A DNA stretch of 64,000 nt from Phalacrocorax aristotelis (Eukaryota; Chordata; Aves; Suliformes; Phalacrocoracidae), in the NCBI RefSeq assembly GCF_949628215.1, contig NC_134310.1:11297401-11361400 (forward strand), read 5' to 3'. The position numbers and the translations under genes are program-made. Positions 1 to 14,215 of this stretch are shown here, piece after piece. Every line of letters starts with the position of its first letter. The first letter of the stretch is position 1. The notes under the pieces are model-generated. The model was not told the DNA's origin, did no database searches, and saw only the letters and a list, made by a program, of their open reading frames with translations.

Positions 1-852
1 AATGAGATCCCCTCTAAGCCTCCTTTTCTCAAGGCTGAACAAACCCAGTTCTCCCAGCCTATCCTCGTATGGCAGGCTTCCCAGTCCTTTGATCATCTTG
101 GTGGCCCTTCTCTGGACCCCTTCCAGCCTGTCTACATCCTTTCTGTATAGCGGGGACCAGAACTGTACACAGTACTCCAGGTGTGGCCTGACAAGCGCTG
201 AGTAGAGTGGGATGATGACTTCTTTATCTCTGCTGGTGATGCCCTTTTTGAGGCAACCCAGCATCCTGTTGGCCTTCTTGGCTGTAGCAGCACACTGTTT
301 GCTCATGTTGAGCTTCCTGTCCACCAGGACCCCCAGGTCCCTTCCCACAGAGCTGCTCTCCAGCCATGTGGATCCCAGTTTGTGCTGCACTCCTGGATTA
401 TGTTTTCCCAGGTGCATGACCTTACACTTGTCCTTGTTGAACTTCATAAGGTTCTTGTTGGCCCACTCTTCCAGCCTATCCAGATCTTCCAGCAGAGCAG
501 CTCTCCCTTCTGGAGTGTCTACTTCCCCACTCAGTTTGGTGTCATCTGCAAACTTCATCAGGCTACACTTGATCCCGTTATCCAGATCACTTATAAAGAT
601 GTTGAATAACATTGGGCCCAATATCGATCCCTGGGGGACTCCACTTGTGACAGGTAGCCACTTGGAAAAGGAACTATTTACCACCACCCTTTGGGTGCGG
701 CCTCTCAGCCAATTCCCCAACCGCTGCACAGACCACTTGTCTAGGCCATAACGCATTAATTTCTCCAGGAGGAGACTGTGGGGGACCGTATCAAAGGCCT
801 TGGAGAAGTCCAGGTAGACAATGTCCACCGCCCGCTCTCTCCCTGTTGATAC
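1..852 (-). mobile_element. CR1 LINE fragment (RT region)
   Basis: The minus strand reads CR1 reverse transcriptase: [26 protein letters not shown] and FADDTKLSG motifs. It is 5'-truncated at 852 and its 3' end is off the window. It is the inverted copy of 33555-34406. Confidence 0.9.
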
Positions 853-1947
853 CTAAATTAAACTTATGGTATTGTCAATTTTCATTCAGTTTACATAATC
901 ACAGAATGTTTCATTAGCTGTATAATCATTATAAGCATAAGCATTTTGATTCTATACTATTTTATGATTATCACAATTAATAAAACTATCCATTCAAATG
1001 CAATTAACCATACAACAGGGTGTCTCAAGGGATATACTAATATTTCCTTAAACCTTATCCATTAAAACTTTTTACCTAATATTTCCCCATAGCATGTGAC
1101 AATGATGAAATGTTTCTCATTCCTCATATAATTGTTTAGTTAGCTAATATGTTCTCTTTTATTATGAGGAAGATTGCATTTACAGTAGATCTTTCCCAAT
1201 TCTATTAAACATGTACATTTTACAATATCTTGTTAGGTATCCTAATATAATTGTCACCCAATGTAGCCCCAGTACATGAATAGTGACATTCCTGGTCACT
1301 ACTGAAAAATGATCAAACCAGTTTCATCTAGCTTTCACTGTTGATATTAGTGGCTTGATCTGACCCAAAGTTCTCAGCTAGCCTCGCCCTGCTTTTGCCC
1401 TTCTTATCTTCTTGCAGGTTCTTTTATAACTTAGTGATTGTCTCAGATATGTGTCCCAAGGTTATGCAGCTGTGTAGCATCAGAGCTGGACTTTGTATCC
1501 TTGGAACACAGGCAAATAAACAGTTGGGGGAGGGGAAAAGGAGAAATAGCAGAGGAGAAATTACATGGAGTTGTTCACATAACCAGTCATCGTGTTCATG
1601 TATAGACTTCTACCATTCTCTTTCTTTTTTTTTGCTCTTACAGAAATGCTGGGTTTAGTGATTAAGTTCTGATTATTAGATATAAGTAACCTCCAATGCC
1701 TGGCATAGATAAGTATCTCACTTCGGTGTTACTTCTATTCTGGTTCAGCCATACTATTTCACTATCCATTATATATTATCCTCTTTCACACCTTGATATA
1801 TACGTGTGTAACCCACAATTCTCTCAACCTTTAAGTACTGTTAGTATTGCATTTCCCCCTCTTTCCTTTCTTCTTTGATACCTCTCCCAAATTCCTTCTA
1901 TATTTACACATTTGCTTAAAAGAAATTACTTCACACATTGTGTAAAC
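853..1947. other. AT-rich single-copy sequence within inverted repeat
   Basis: No coding signal, splice-consistent exon or known repeat recognised. It is mirrored at 32460-33554. Confidence 0.5.
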
Positions 1948-2057
1948 ATGGCACTTCGGGACATGGTTTAGGAGGTATGGTGGTGTTGGGCTGATCGTTG
2001 GACTTGATCTTAGAGCTCTTTTCCAACCTTAACGATTCTATGATTCTGTGATACTGA
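1948..2057 (+). mobile_element. CR1 3' tail fragment
   Basis: About 110 bp matching the CR1 3' end (gggacatggtttaggagg... ttccaaccttaa) and ending in attctatgattctgtga. A heavily 5'-truncated insertion; the mirrored copy is 32350-32459. Confidence 0.85.
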
Positions 2058-2636
2058 AATCAACAATTATGTCACTAGGTCTGGCTGCTTCTATTCAAAT
2101 TGTTTCTTTGAGTATTATCCTGTAAACAAGTAAAACTACCAAGGTTGTAAGGTTATTATAACTTTAGAGCATTTTTCCAAAGATGAACTGTGATCCCCCA
2201 GCCAGGGCGGCCCCAAATCCTGAGTTGTAACACTTAAATCTGTTAGAACTCTAAAAGGAGTCTTAATTCAAGTGTCTTAAAATGCTGTTATTACATTGAA
2301 TAGTCAGACCAAGCTAAGCAAGAAAAAGATGGGTTAGGTCACAGATTAGCTAGCCAGCCATACAAAACTTTATTGTAAGAATGACTGGCGACTCCAGTTA
2401 AACAGACAAAAATAAAGCTCCAAACAAGCCAAATATGACACGTGAGGCCTATATTGAATTTGTGGCCTTGTTAGCATCAGCAATGCCATGTTTCCCGGGC
2501 TACAAAATCACTTCTATCCCTCTCCTTTGGTAGTCCATGAATCACAGGTTATTGCTCCCTGAGTCCAACAAGGACCCTCCTATGGCTCAAGGCTCCTAAT
2601 CAGGACTGATCAGAAACCCTTCTTGGAGGCATTCAT
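2058..2636. other. Unassigned sequence between CR1 pieces
   Basis: Moderately AT-rich; nothing recognised. Mirrored in the right arm. Confidence 0.4.
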
Positions 2637-3900
2637 AGAATCACAGAATGGTAGGGGTTGGCAGAGAACTCTGGAGATCATCTGGTCCAGCCCCACTGCT
2701 TGAGCAGGTTCACCTAGAGCTGGGGCACAGGACCATGTCCACGAGGGTTTTGAATATTTCCAGGGAAGGAGACATTTGAGTTTCTTGAGAAGCTCTTTGG
2801 TCATCCACGCAGGTCTCCTGGCTCCTTTGCTTGACTTTTTCCTCATAGGGGTGCACTGATCTTGTGCTCGGAGGAACTGGTCTTTCAATACTGACCAATT
2901 CTCTTGGACCTCCCTACCTTCTAGGGCCCTAGCCCATGGGATTCCTCCAAGCAGGTCTTTGAAGAGGCCAAAGTTGGCCCTCTTGAAGTCCAAGGTTGTA
3001 ATCCTACTTTTTGCCCTGCTTCTACCATGCAGGATCCTGAACTCCACCATCTCATGGTCACTGCAGCCAAGGCTACCCTCAACTCTCACATCCTCAGCCA
3101 GACTGTCTTTGTTAGTATAAGGTCCAGCAGCACATCTCGCCTCGTTGGCTCCTCCACCACCTGTGTCAAAAAGTTATCCTTGATGGTCTGCAGGAACCTT
3201 CTGGAGTGTGCATGCCTCGCCCTGTTGCTTTTCCAGCAAATATCAGGGCGGTTGAAGTCCCCCATGAGGACCAGGGCCTGCGATTGTGAGGCTACTTCCA
3301 GTTGTCTGTAGAAGGCCTCATCGACTTCCTCTTCCTGATCAGGTGGCCTGTAGCAAACGCCCACAACAGTGTCACCCATATTTGCCTGCCCCTTAGTTTT
3401 TACCCACAAACTCTCAACTTTGCCTTCTTCCACTCTAAGGCAGAGCTTGATGCATTCCATTTGCTCCCTCACATAAACAGCAACTCCCCCACCTCGCCTT
3501 GCTGGCCTGTTTTTCCTAAAAAGCCCATAGCCATCCATGACCACATTCCAGTCATGTGAGCTTTCCCACCATGTTTCTGTAATTGCAATGAGATCATGGC
3601 CATATGACTGCACACAGACCTCTAGTACCTCCTGTTTTTTCCCCATGCTGCGTGCATTGGTGTACAGGCATTTTAGAAATGGACTTGAGCATGCAGGTTT
3701 CCCTGGAGAGGTGCACAAGGACCCACTGTAAGCATGCAGACCCTTGAGGTGGTTGGTCTTCTGGTTGTCATCTCGTGAGGCAGCTAAGGCACCCTTGTTG
3801 CTGCTCTGGTTGTCCTGTCTTATTCCCCCATTGGATGTGATGGCATTAGCATTGCCAGTTTGGCCCCCACCCCCCGAGTCCCTCAGTTTAAAGCTCTCCT
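2637..3900 (-). mobile_element. CR1 LINE, internally deleted (endonuclease + 3' tail)
   Basis: On the minus strand ORF2 begins near 3718 with an apurinic-like endonuclease: LYTNARSMGKKQE, DLIAITETWW, VCYRPPDQEEEVDEAF and MGDFNRPDICWKS, ending SLGCSDHEMVEF in a second segment (3089-2610). The RT is missing: the element jumps from the post-endonuclease linker straight to the CR1 3' tail. 3392-3900 is present only on this side; 2637-3391 is duplicated inverted at 31016-31773. Confidence 0.9.
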
Positions 3901-4584
3901 CACTTTATATTGAGATATAATGTGGATTTTTTTTTTCTGAATGCCCCTATCTAAAAAAACTCAGAGCTATTGTACAAAAGGAGACATTTAGCTTGTAATT
4001 AGTCTTTCATATTGCAAAAAGTCAGAAAGATTATAAATAGATTAAGTGCTATGAGTTGGAATTTTTATCACATTGAATGACCTGTAGAGAAAAATATAGT
4101 TTGTTGCTCATTAACTGCAGAGACAGGTTTATGCTTTCAGGGCTTGCTTATATGATTATTGCCAAAGCTGCTTGTATGAGGCTTTAGGAATTCAATGGGC
4201 AAGATACAGTTGCTTCTACTCCTGTGTGTGTGGTGGTTTAAACACTGCACTTAGGCAACAAAAGGGTGTTTGTTCTGTTCCACCCCACAGTTCTGTTTAG
4301 ATTTTCCATTATATACAACTGAATCTAGTTTAGAGGAATCATTTTAAGCTACCACAAAAGTAATGAAAATAAAAAAATAAAAGGTCAAAGAAATTATATT
4401 TCTAGGCAAAAAAGAGAAAATCTGAACTTTTAGAAGTATAGCATACACAGAGTTATACAAAACATTAAATTGAAAAACAGTTTTTACAACAGGATATTTT
4501 GCAAAAGTCACATTCATAATAAACATTGATAGTGCTGTCTTTAACCATTCCTGAAATGACATGCAAGCCTTTCTTACTGCAAAG
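3901..4584. other. AT-rich unassigned sequence
   Basis: No repeat or coding feature recognised. Confidence 0.4.
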
Positions 4585-6137
4585 CTAAAGAGCTTCCCCT
4601 GGACATGACAGAGGATATGGAAAAGGCTGAGGTACTGAATACCTTCTTCACCTTGGTCTTTACTAGTAAAGACCAAACTATTTGCCCTCAGGAATCCCAG
4701 GCCCCAAGACCAGTGGGAAAGCCTGGATCAAGGAAGACTTACCTTTGGTGGAGGAGGATCAAGTTAGGGACCACTGAAACAGACTGGACATACCCAAGTC
4801 CATGGGACCTGATGGGATGGATCCACAAGTGCTGAGGAAGCCAGCCAATGTCATTGCAAGGCTACTCTCTATTATCTTTGAAAGGTCTTGGCAATCAGAG
4901 AAGGTTCCTGAACACTGGAAGAAAACAAATGTCACTCCTATCTTCAAGAAGGGAAAGACAGGATCTGGGGAACTACAGGCTGGTAAGCCTCACCTCAATC
5001 CCTGGGAAGCCAATGGAGCAACTAATCCTGGAAACCACTTCCAAACATTAAGGACAAGAAGGTTACTGGGAGTAGTCAACATGGATTTAGAAAGGGAAAA
5101 TCATGCTTAACCAACCTGACAGATTTCTACAGTGAGATGATTGGCTAAGGCAGATGAGGAGTGAGCAGTAGATGTTTGTTTACCTTGACTTTAGCAAGGC
5201 TTCCAACATTGTCTCCCACACCATCCTCATAGAGAAGCTGATGAAGTACAGGCTAGGTAAGTAGACAGTGAAGTGGACTGAAAACTGTCTCAACTGGCAG
5301 ACTCAAAGTCCACCTGGAAGCCAGTCACTAGTGTACCCCAGAGGTCATTATTGGGGCCAACCCTGTTTAACCTCTTCATTAATGATCTGGACAATGGGAC
5401 TGAGTTCACCCTCAGCTAGTTTGCAGGTGATACAAAACCAGAAAGGGTGGTTGATAGACCAGATGGTTGTGCTGCCATTCAGAGGGACTTGGACAAGCTG
5501 CAGAAATGGGCCAACAGGAACCTCATGAAGTTCAACAAAGGGAAATGCAAACTCTGCACTTGGGGAGGAACAGTCCCATGCACCAGTTTATCCTCTACTC
5601 AGCACTGGTGAGACCACATCTGTTGTGCTGTGTCCAGTCCTGAAGCTCCCCAGTACAAGGACATGGGCATACTGGAGCAAGTCCAGCAAAGGACCACAAA
5701 ACTGATTAAGGAATTGGAACATCTGACATATGAGGAGAGGCTGAGAGAACTGGGACTGTTTAGCCTGGAGGAGACAGGGCTCGGGGGAGGGTGGGGTGGG
5801 ATGGATCGTATCAATGTGTGTTAATACCTGATGGGAGGCAGTAAAGAAAATGGAGCCAGACTTTTCTAGTAGTGCTCAGTGACAGGACAAGAGGCAATGG
5901 GCACAAATTTAAATACAAGAAATTCCACCTAAACATAAGAAAAACCTTTCTTACCATGAGGGTGATTGAACGCTGGAACAGGTTGCCCAGTGAGGTTGTG
6001 GAGTTTCCATTCTCAGAGATATTCAAAACCTGACTAGACATGGCTCTGAGCAACCTTCTCTAGGTGACTGTGCTTTGAGAAGAGGGGAATTGGAATAGAT
6101 GATCTCCAGCTGTCTCTTCCAACCTCAACCATTCTGA
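4585..6137 (+). mobile_element. Decayed CR1 LINE
   Basis: Sense-strand CR1 with many stops and frameshifts. Recognisable are the RT finger region (EHWKKTNVTPIFKKGK near 4915), the LDFSKA-like site near 5185, the palm region near 5375 and a 3' tail ending ccaacctcaaccattctgac. An old copy. Confidence 0.85.
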
Positions 6138-6998
6138 CAAGCATATGCCAATTAAGAAACGATAGTTTACACACTATATATCATTATGTACTTCTGTCCA
6201 AACGTGTTGGGTCATAGATAGCAGTTGTTTTAGTTTCACTATTCCAGCATGGTACAGGAGTTGGAAAAAATAAAATCTATAATTATACTACTATGCAATA
6301 GAACATTTCTAGCACTGTTCTTTTTCTGGATTTCTGAAATTCACTAAAAACAGCATAGCGGGGAAAAAGCAAGCTGAACCAGACGTGTCACCAACTAGTT
6401 CACAGACAGATGAACAGCAGTAGAAAGGACGGGAAGTGTCAGAACCACTTATTATGAGAACATGTAGGATTTTAAATTTGCAGTGTTTGCTCTGGCAGTA
6501 GAATTAGTGCTAACACTTAATCCACTTTTAAATGACTATTTATAAATAAAGTGACCTTCTGTTAGAACTCTCATGTCAGTATTTCAATGAAACAATCAGT
6601 GGCAATCTGTGGCATCTCCTTGGGATGATTATACATGGTTACTATAGGTGTGAGAACTGTGTGCAAGAACAAACCTCTGACTTTGAACCAATCCAAAACT
6701 CTTGACAATTACTAACTTATTAGCAGGAAAAGAGCCCTTCTGCATTCCTCAGCACAAAGAGCAATAGAAAGGCCACTAAATTCACAGTACTGTAGGAAGA
6801 TGCTGCAAGAACACCCTCTCCCAAGCCCATCAGGGACAGCTATGACCTCTTCCTCCCTAGTCAAAAAAGAGAAAAGTCAGAATTTGGGTTGGTATACTTT
6901 TCAATTTGATGTGTCCAAAAGAGTGTCACAGTCCAGTCTACCCCTCCGCATCAGTGGCATGAGATAAGAGCAAAACTTAAAGTAACATGCATAGGTAG
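6138..6998. other. AT-rich unassigned sequence
   Basis: Nothing recognised on either strand. Confidence 0.4.
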
Positions 6999-8022
6999 GG
7001 CAAGTAGTTTTTCTGGATTTCAGTAAGGCTTTTGGTACTGTCCCTCACAGCATCCTTCTGGACAAGTTGTCCAGCTGTGATAAGCAGGTACATGGTGCGC
7101 TGGGTGAAGAACTGGCTGAAGGGCAGGGCTCAAAGGGTTGTAGTTGAATGGGGCTACATCTGGCTAGAGACCGGTCACCAGTGGTGTTATTCAGGGCTCA
7201 ATTCTAGTGCCAGTTCCATTCAATATTTTTATCAGTGATCTGGATGCAGGAGTTGAATGCATCATTAGTAAGCTTGCTGATAATACTAAACTGGGAGGTG
7301 CTGTTGACTCTCTTGACGGACAGGAGGCCTTGCAGAGAGATCTTGATAGATTGGAGCATTGGGCAATCATCAGTGGCATGAAATTTGACAAGATAAAATG
7401 CCGGATTCTGCACCTGGGATGGAGTAATGCCAGACAGAAATATAGATTGGGAGAGGAGTGGCTGGAGAGCAGCCCTGCAGGAAGGGATCTGAGGGTGCTG
7501 GTTGACAGTAGGCTCAATATGAGTCAGCAATGTGCCCTGGCAGCCAAGAGGGCAAACCACATCCTGTGGTGCATTAAGCATAGTATAGCCAGCCAGCCAA
7601 AAGAGGTGATTATCCCGCTGTATTCAGCATTGGTGCAGTCGCACCTTGGGTATTGTATGCAGTTCTGGGCTCCACAATTTAAGAAGGATGTGAAGGTCCT
7701 TGAATGCAGCCAGAGGAGGGCAACAAAGCTGGTGAATCTGATCTGTTCTCCCTGGTATCTAGTGATAGGATGCATGGGAATGGTTCAAAGCTGTGCCAAG
7801 GGAGGTTTAGACTGGACATGAGATAGCATTTCTTTACAAACAGGGTGGTTAAACACTGAAACAGGCTTCCTAGAGAAGGGGTTGACGCCCCAAGCCTGTC
7901 AGGTATTTGGACAATGCCCTTAATAACATGCTTTAACTTGGTCAGCCCTGAATTGGTCAGGCAGTTGGACTAGATGATTGTTGTAGGTCCCTTCCAACTG
8001 AAATAGTCTGTTCTACTCTAAG
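6999..8022 (+). mobile_element. CR1 LINE fragment (RT palm to 3' end)
   Basis: Starts at the LDFSKAF motif; the open frame 7207-7821 encodes [20 protein letters not shown] through the thumb region ([18 protein letters not shown]). The FADD box is changed ([10 protein letters not shown]). It ends with a CR1-type tail near 8022. Confidence 0.87.
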
Positions 8023-11000
8023 TATATTTATACTCACAAATACATGAAAATGGAAAACTACCTACTTTCTGTCCCCCCAACAGAAGACACGTTAATTAAC
8101 CAATAGGCAATTATGGCCACACATTCAGCACAGCATCATATGTCATATTCTTTTGAGCCATGCCAACATCTCAACTCAGTAAGATGGGAATAAAGATTGA
8201 TTACAGAACCATGCATGTCATTCTTGTTCCAGTCACACTGTGTTTCTTTAAGAACATAAAGGACTAGCTCGCATAATATAGTACGGGGGGAATGGAACGG
8301 AACAACTACCACCAGCCTGGCAGGATTTCAGTTAGCTTTTTTACTTTTATTAACAAGCATATAATATTATTTGGCAAAACACTGGATACAAGCATCACAA
8401 TCATAAAATCAAAACATTAAGCAATAATCCCAAAAGGCTTCTCCAGACCAAAACTAGCCACCAATAGTACAAAAATCACACAGGAAACAGTATAGAAAAG
8501 TAATCTCTCAAGTGAAACCAAGTCAAAAATATGGTCTTACACCGTGATAGTTTCAGTATCTTTATTATGCCACATATCGAGGATAAAGGCTTAGAGATTG
8601 TACTGGTTTATTGTCCTTTAACCTTAATTTAATGTTGTTGCAGAAAAAGAACAAACTCTTTTTGTCCAATTAAATTAATTGGATAAAATAACTTTATTAA
8701 ACCATGCTTTTTAAGTTAAAAGATACAGAAACATCAGTCTGTCCTTCAAAAATTAGGACTCCATCTTGCAGATACACATTTAAGCAATTTTGTCCACATG
8801 AACGATTCTACTGCTTTCAGTGGAACCATCTAGGTTAGTAATAAAGTTACCACTGTAAGAGTTTGCAGAATTTGCCTTTTAGCCCCTGTCTTGCAATCTG
8901 ACCTCAGCAGATCATGGAGGCTTCAAAAGGTTTCCAAGAAACCTTGAGGATCCACTCAAGTGGCTCAAACAAAAACAGAGTTTTAAATTTGTGTATAGGC
9001 ATATCAAACTCCATTGTAAAAATATAATGGTTGGCTTCCCACAAAAGGCAGGTACCTAGAGAGTGTCTGTACATGATTACAGGTTTTGATGAAAGCAGAC
9101 ATTAAAGTATTTTTCCATGCTGATGTTAGGCACCTTAATAACCTCTCTCTGCACCTTTAAAAGAGACAGAAGTCAATACCTCTCAATTATAGTTAAGTGA
9201 ATCTTACGCAAAGATTCTAGTATGTATGACATTTTTTCTTTTTATTAACTTCAGGCAGAAAAACTGAAGCGTATATTGTATTAACATCTCCAGTGAAATG
9301 TCCAAACTGAATCAATTACCTGAGGAAATACAGAAACTAGATTTTTCTGTAAAATTCAGCCTTACATACTAAATACATTTCTTAAGTACTGCTGAGAAAA
9401 CGCATTAAGATTAATGTGTTATTGTACAGACTAGTTGGCTCTTTCCAATTATACTTAACTCAATAGTAAGATTCATATAATTGAAAAATAGGCTAGCTCT
9501 ATAGTTCCATTTACCATCCAGTAGGAAAAAAGTGAATCTCCTAAGACTAATTATGCTGTTATAACAACAGTAGACCCAGATAAGCTTTCAAAGGCTCATA
9601 GTCTATTGAAAAAAAATAGTACCATCATAAATGTAGTCTCATTTTTGCAGTCCCACATTCCCAGAGGTGACAGTGTTGTGTATATTATTGCACAACCAAT
9701 AAAAATAAATATTCTCAGGTTAGATGACACACAAAAATACCAGTCATAAAAATTGCACAAACCAAATTTGGATAGGCTGCATTTTTTGCATATTACTTCC
9801 ACAATTCATATTTAAGTTTCTTGCTAGATCATCTATTTTAAAATATTGCTGATGGATAGTTCTTGCACTTAAAGATTTTACAAGCCCATGAAATTCCAAA
9901 CTTCATTCTTAAAAAAAACCCCAAAACACCCCAAACCACAAATGAAAATCCCAAGCAAAACCCCACTGAATGTATATATGAAAATCCTCATCTACATTGC
10001 TCTTCAATTTAGAAGTAGATGCTACATTTACAGTTTAAACATATGCCTTATAAATGCATGTTTCTGACTCATTGCAGAAAAGAGTAAGGAAAGCTCTTTA
10101 GCCATACATAGCAAAGACTTACAAATAAAAGCCATTCAAACCTAATATAACAGGAATAAGCTGTAAAAACTTTTTACAGTTTTATATGCCTGCAAATAAA
10201 GCCAGACCTTTGAAACAAAAAATACTCTAATGATAAAATAAAGCAGAATGCTTAATATAATAAATGATTTTTATAAAGCTAATTTTTCCAAGCTCCCAAA
10301 TCTTATTTAAATTCATTATTATATATTTTCTGTGAATTACCTATTTTTAATGAAAACTATATCTAGTGAGACTCTGAGCCTGGGATAATTTAGTCTCATT
10401 GCTGCTGAGGCTAATGCTACAAGATACCTTTTTACCACAATTATTTACCAGCATAAGTGGCTGTAAAAATTACTTCACAGTAATGCTATCTTCATTAAGG
10501 TCAAAATTAATTAACCATGACCTCATCAGGATTCAAGAAATATCTATACTGAGCCCAACTTTCAGATTTAAAAGTTAAAAAAAAAAAAAAGAGAAGTCAG
10601 TATTGTTTTAGCCAATATAATCTTGGCATTAAATCAACTGTTTCTTAAGCTTCAAAGAAGTAAAACAGAACTTTGACCCCAAGGCTTGCCTCTGACTTGA
10701 ATTCAGTTGTAGTCTAGTCTTTCTATAAAGCTAGAAAGCAAATGGTGCAGACACCATCCCATCCCTCCCCATGGGAAACAGTTTTTGTAATGACGATATC
10801 TATTGTGACATGATGTGAGCAATAGGGTTGTGGTTGGGGTTTTTTTTGTTTGCTTTGTTTTTAAAAGCACTGCTGATGTTTTATCAGGTTAAACACATTA
10901 CAAAAGCAGTTACACACAATTATGAGCAATCACCAGTTATAGGTGTTAACACTGGCTACATATGTACCTATATAAACAGATTTAAATATACTGATATAGC

Positions 11001-12729
11001 ACCGTAACAAATTTGAGTGATTCCAAAGGTAAACTTGCAAACATATATTCTATACTATAGACAGAGCAAGATTTAGAACTGAATAGCTTTCTGAATTTAC
11101 ATGTTTGTAACTGCTAACCTCTTTCAGTTGTAGAGCTACACAGGGAAACACTAAAATCCCAATAAACTTCAACAGCACTGCATCAACATCTGATCTTGCA
11201 ATAAGGTTCCACAGTGTACATATACTGAGGTAGACCAATCACAAATATATTTATTAAACCCTTAGACTGTAGCTGAACAATGAATTAGACATTTAAATGG
11301 TCTATGGGCTTGAGCTCTGTGTCTGTGTCAGGTACATTAGGGGTGCATGGAGGATGGGTGTTTATAACCATATTTGCACTCTCTGGAGGCCTCATCAACT
11401 GGAACCAGCCCCTGATTTACACTGGGAAGTATACCATGACAGCCACATGAAGAGCTCCAGAAAGGCCTATTATGTTAACTTACATATACATCCATATCAC
11501 CTGCATTCACTATTTTGTGAAAAAACTACCAAAAATAGAGACTAATTAGATCTCACCTGTCATTTTCTGTCACTTCTATTAATGCTAAAAACAGATAAAA
11601 GCTAAATTGTAGGTAAGCGAGTCCAGAAACAGTGCAGCTAAAACAGAGCAAATTTCTAATTCCATCACACACACATTCTCTAAGCCTTGACATAAAGAAA
11701 TCCCATCTAACTCAGGTGTTCAAATGTAGTGGTCTCACATCATCATTTGCAGAGATGGCAGTACCCCACTGGCCTTACCGTGGCTCTCTTGACAATACCC
11801 ATAGTTCAGCAGACTTTTTCTTTCTCTTTGCATTTCTTTCAATTTCTTCACCATTCACCATCTATGGCCATAAATGAAAACAAGGGCCCCACTTCCAAAG
11901 ACAAACAAGTGAACTTAGAGCTTCCCTCTGGCAACAGCAGAACTAGGAAAAGAAGAACTGAAAAGTTCAATTAAGAAAAGCATGGGAGATGTGCAGAGCA
12001 ATGTGGTGCTTGGAAAACTCAAGAAGAGGCAGTAGGATTTAGAATACTTGAATAAGCCTCTTATGGGATCAACCTCCTATTATCAAGTAACGTTCAGCAA
12101 TGCTTTCTTGCAAAGTAGGGGAGCACAGCTGAAAGAAGCAGGACAGTGCTAATCGGCATACTGATTTTCATAGCCATTGACATTTTATGAAAGAATGAAG
12201 TGTTTGATATAACTGCCATTTTCAGATGACAGGAAAACTTAAAGAGTTAAAAATTATTGGCAGCCTCCAGCTGCCAATAATACTGCTTATCTTCTTTTCA
12301 GTTACTTAAGACCTCACGTCAGACACACTCACAGCCATGCTATATATAATGCTATGCAGCATACAGCTTCCAGAAGTCACTTTCAACTACCACATTTTTA
12401 TGAAGCTGACTTTTAAAAAGCTTTTTGGTCATTGTAGTCAACACTGCTAAGCACTATTGAAGGTGGATTCTCTAAGGTGCGTGCATGTCTGTACACAGAC
12501 ACACATACACATATGGTAGTTTGCATCTTTCAGGGCTTGACACAAGCAAAATTATCAGTTAAGGCCAGATGGTGGCCCTGTAATCTAATCTGACCTCGAA
12601 GATAAATAGTAATTGAGCTATAAACAGCTATGGTTTCATATAGAAAACAGTAAAAGAAACACAGAATTGGTTTGCAGTTAACTGAAGAATTTTTAGCTAG
12701 TGAAATGGAAACTGCATCCTGGCTTGTAA

Positions 12730-13318
12730 TCAGGAATAGTGCGGCCAGAAGGAGCAGGGAGGTGATAGTGCCCTGTACTCGGCACTGGTGAGGCCGCACC
12801 TCGAGTACTGTGTGCAGTTTTGGGCCCCTCACTACAAGAAGGACATCGAGGTGCTGGAGCGTGTCCAGAGAAGGGCAACGAAGTTGGTGAAGGGTCTAGA
12901 GAACAAGTCTTATGAGAAGCGGCTGAGGGAATTGGGGTGGTTTAGTCTGGAGAAGAGGAGGCTGAGGGGAGACCTTATCGCTCTCTACAACTACTTGAAA
13001 GGAGGTTGTAGTAAGGTGGGGGTCGGTCTCTTCTCCCTAGTAACAAGCGATAGGATGAGAGGAAATGGCCTCAAGCTGTGCCAGGGGAAGTTTAGGTTGG
13101 ATATTAGGAAAAACTTCTTCACCAAAAGGGTTGTCAGGCATTGGAACAGGCTGCCCAGGGAGGTGGTTGAGTCTCCATCCCTGGAGGTATTGAAAAGAAG
13201 GGTAGATGTGGTGCTTGAGGATATGGTTTAGTGGTGGACTTGGCAGTGATAGGTTAGTGGTTGGACTCGATGATCTTAAGGGTCTTTTCCAACCTTAACA
13301 ATTCTATGATTCTATGAT
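12730..13318 (+). mobile_element. CR1 LINE, 3' 590 bp
   Basis: The open frame 12788-13231 encodes the CR1 C-terminus ([20 protein letters not shown] ... [15 protein letters not shown]) followed by the CR1 3' tail attctatgattctatgatc. It is 5'-truncated just before ggaatagtg, nearly the same point as the element at 59540-60151. It lies antisense within the candidate PCGF3 3' UTR/flank. Confidence 0.9.
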
Positions 13319-14215
13319 CAACAAAAGGTACCCAACAGCCATAGTTTTAACAGCTAATGAAATAGCAAATACTCCCTAAAGTAAAATTTGTTTTTTGCAA
13401 GCCCCAATTATATGACATATTTGCTTTAAAACAATTTCACAAGTTCAGGATGTATGAGTATTTGTTATGATTGGATGTAATTTATGCCATGGCAAAATAT
13501 TAAGGCATATTTTAAAAAATCAAGTGAACTCATTTCAAATCAACATGCAAAGGAGAGGATATTGAAACATTATTGAAATACAAAATAAAGAACAAAAATT
13601 GTGCAAAACTAATGAAATAATTGTATCTCCAGGCTTTTAGGGAGTTTTTAATGCCGCATAATAAATATCGCCAGACACTGAATCATTAGGTATTTTCAAT
13701 GCTCTATAGAACGGCTTGAATAAAGCTGACATAATTGGGCATACTATGTAAAATAAGAACACCTCAGAAAAACATACTGAAACAAGTTGTAAAGTTTAAA
13801 GACAAAACTTATTACTTATTACTTATTTTTTAAGTAAATGTAGTAATTTGGTGTTAAAAGCAACATTTTAAATCTCTCCCACACCATTTTAACTTATTTT
13901 TGGTAACTACAAACAGAAGAATCAGGCTGAGCTCCATGGAACTGTGACGTGTTTTTACTACCTGTAAACTCAGTGCTGGTAGAATCCTGTTGAGTTGTGA
14001 TTTATTTCATTTGTACAAAAATAATTTTTTTTTTTTTGCCCAAAAATCCATGCAACACATCCCTAGAAATATTCAGAAGAACAGTCTGCTATAGAAGCAC
14101 TACAGTCTTCCAAAACGATTCTGCTGGTTTGTGTCACATGAGAGTTAAGTGCTGCACTAAGGTGCCAGATGACAGTCTCTGCAAAAAAACTGTCCAGAAG
14201 GACAATAAAGTTCTC
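13319..14215. other. AT-rich sequence next to PCGF3 stop
   Basis: Not repetitive by eye; immediately downstream of the PCGF3 stop on the minus strand, hence most likely proximal 3' UTR. Confidence 0.5.

Larger units (their letters stand above)
1..3391. repeat. Inverted repeat, left arm (partner 31016-34406)
   Basis: Every base x here pairs with base 34407-x on the other strand. Both arms are 3391 bp with no net indel. Only a few differences were seen by eye (near 391, 1144 and 1160), about 0.1%. The arm holds a CR1 3' half (1-852), AT-rich sequence, a CR1 tail and most of a second CR1. The right end is abrupt at 3391, in the middle of a CR1 that continues unbroken to about 3900 on this side only. 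Homology probably continues past the left window edge. Confidence 0.95.
8023..14215 (-). other. Candidate PCGF3 3' UTR and downstream flank
   Basis: Directly after the stop codon lies about 6 kb of AT-rich sequence free of recognisable repeats except one CR1 at 12730-13318. PCGF3 transcripts have a long 3' UTR in other vertebrates, so at least part of this is likely transcribed. Several AATAAA hexamers exist on the minus strand (for example near 14001, 11250, 9240, 8692 and 8570), so I cannot choose the cleavage site. No convincing ORF of another gene was seen in either strand. Confidence 0.45.
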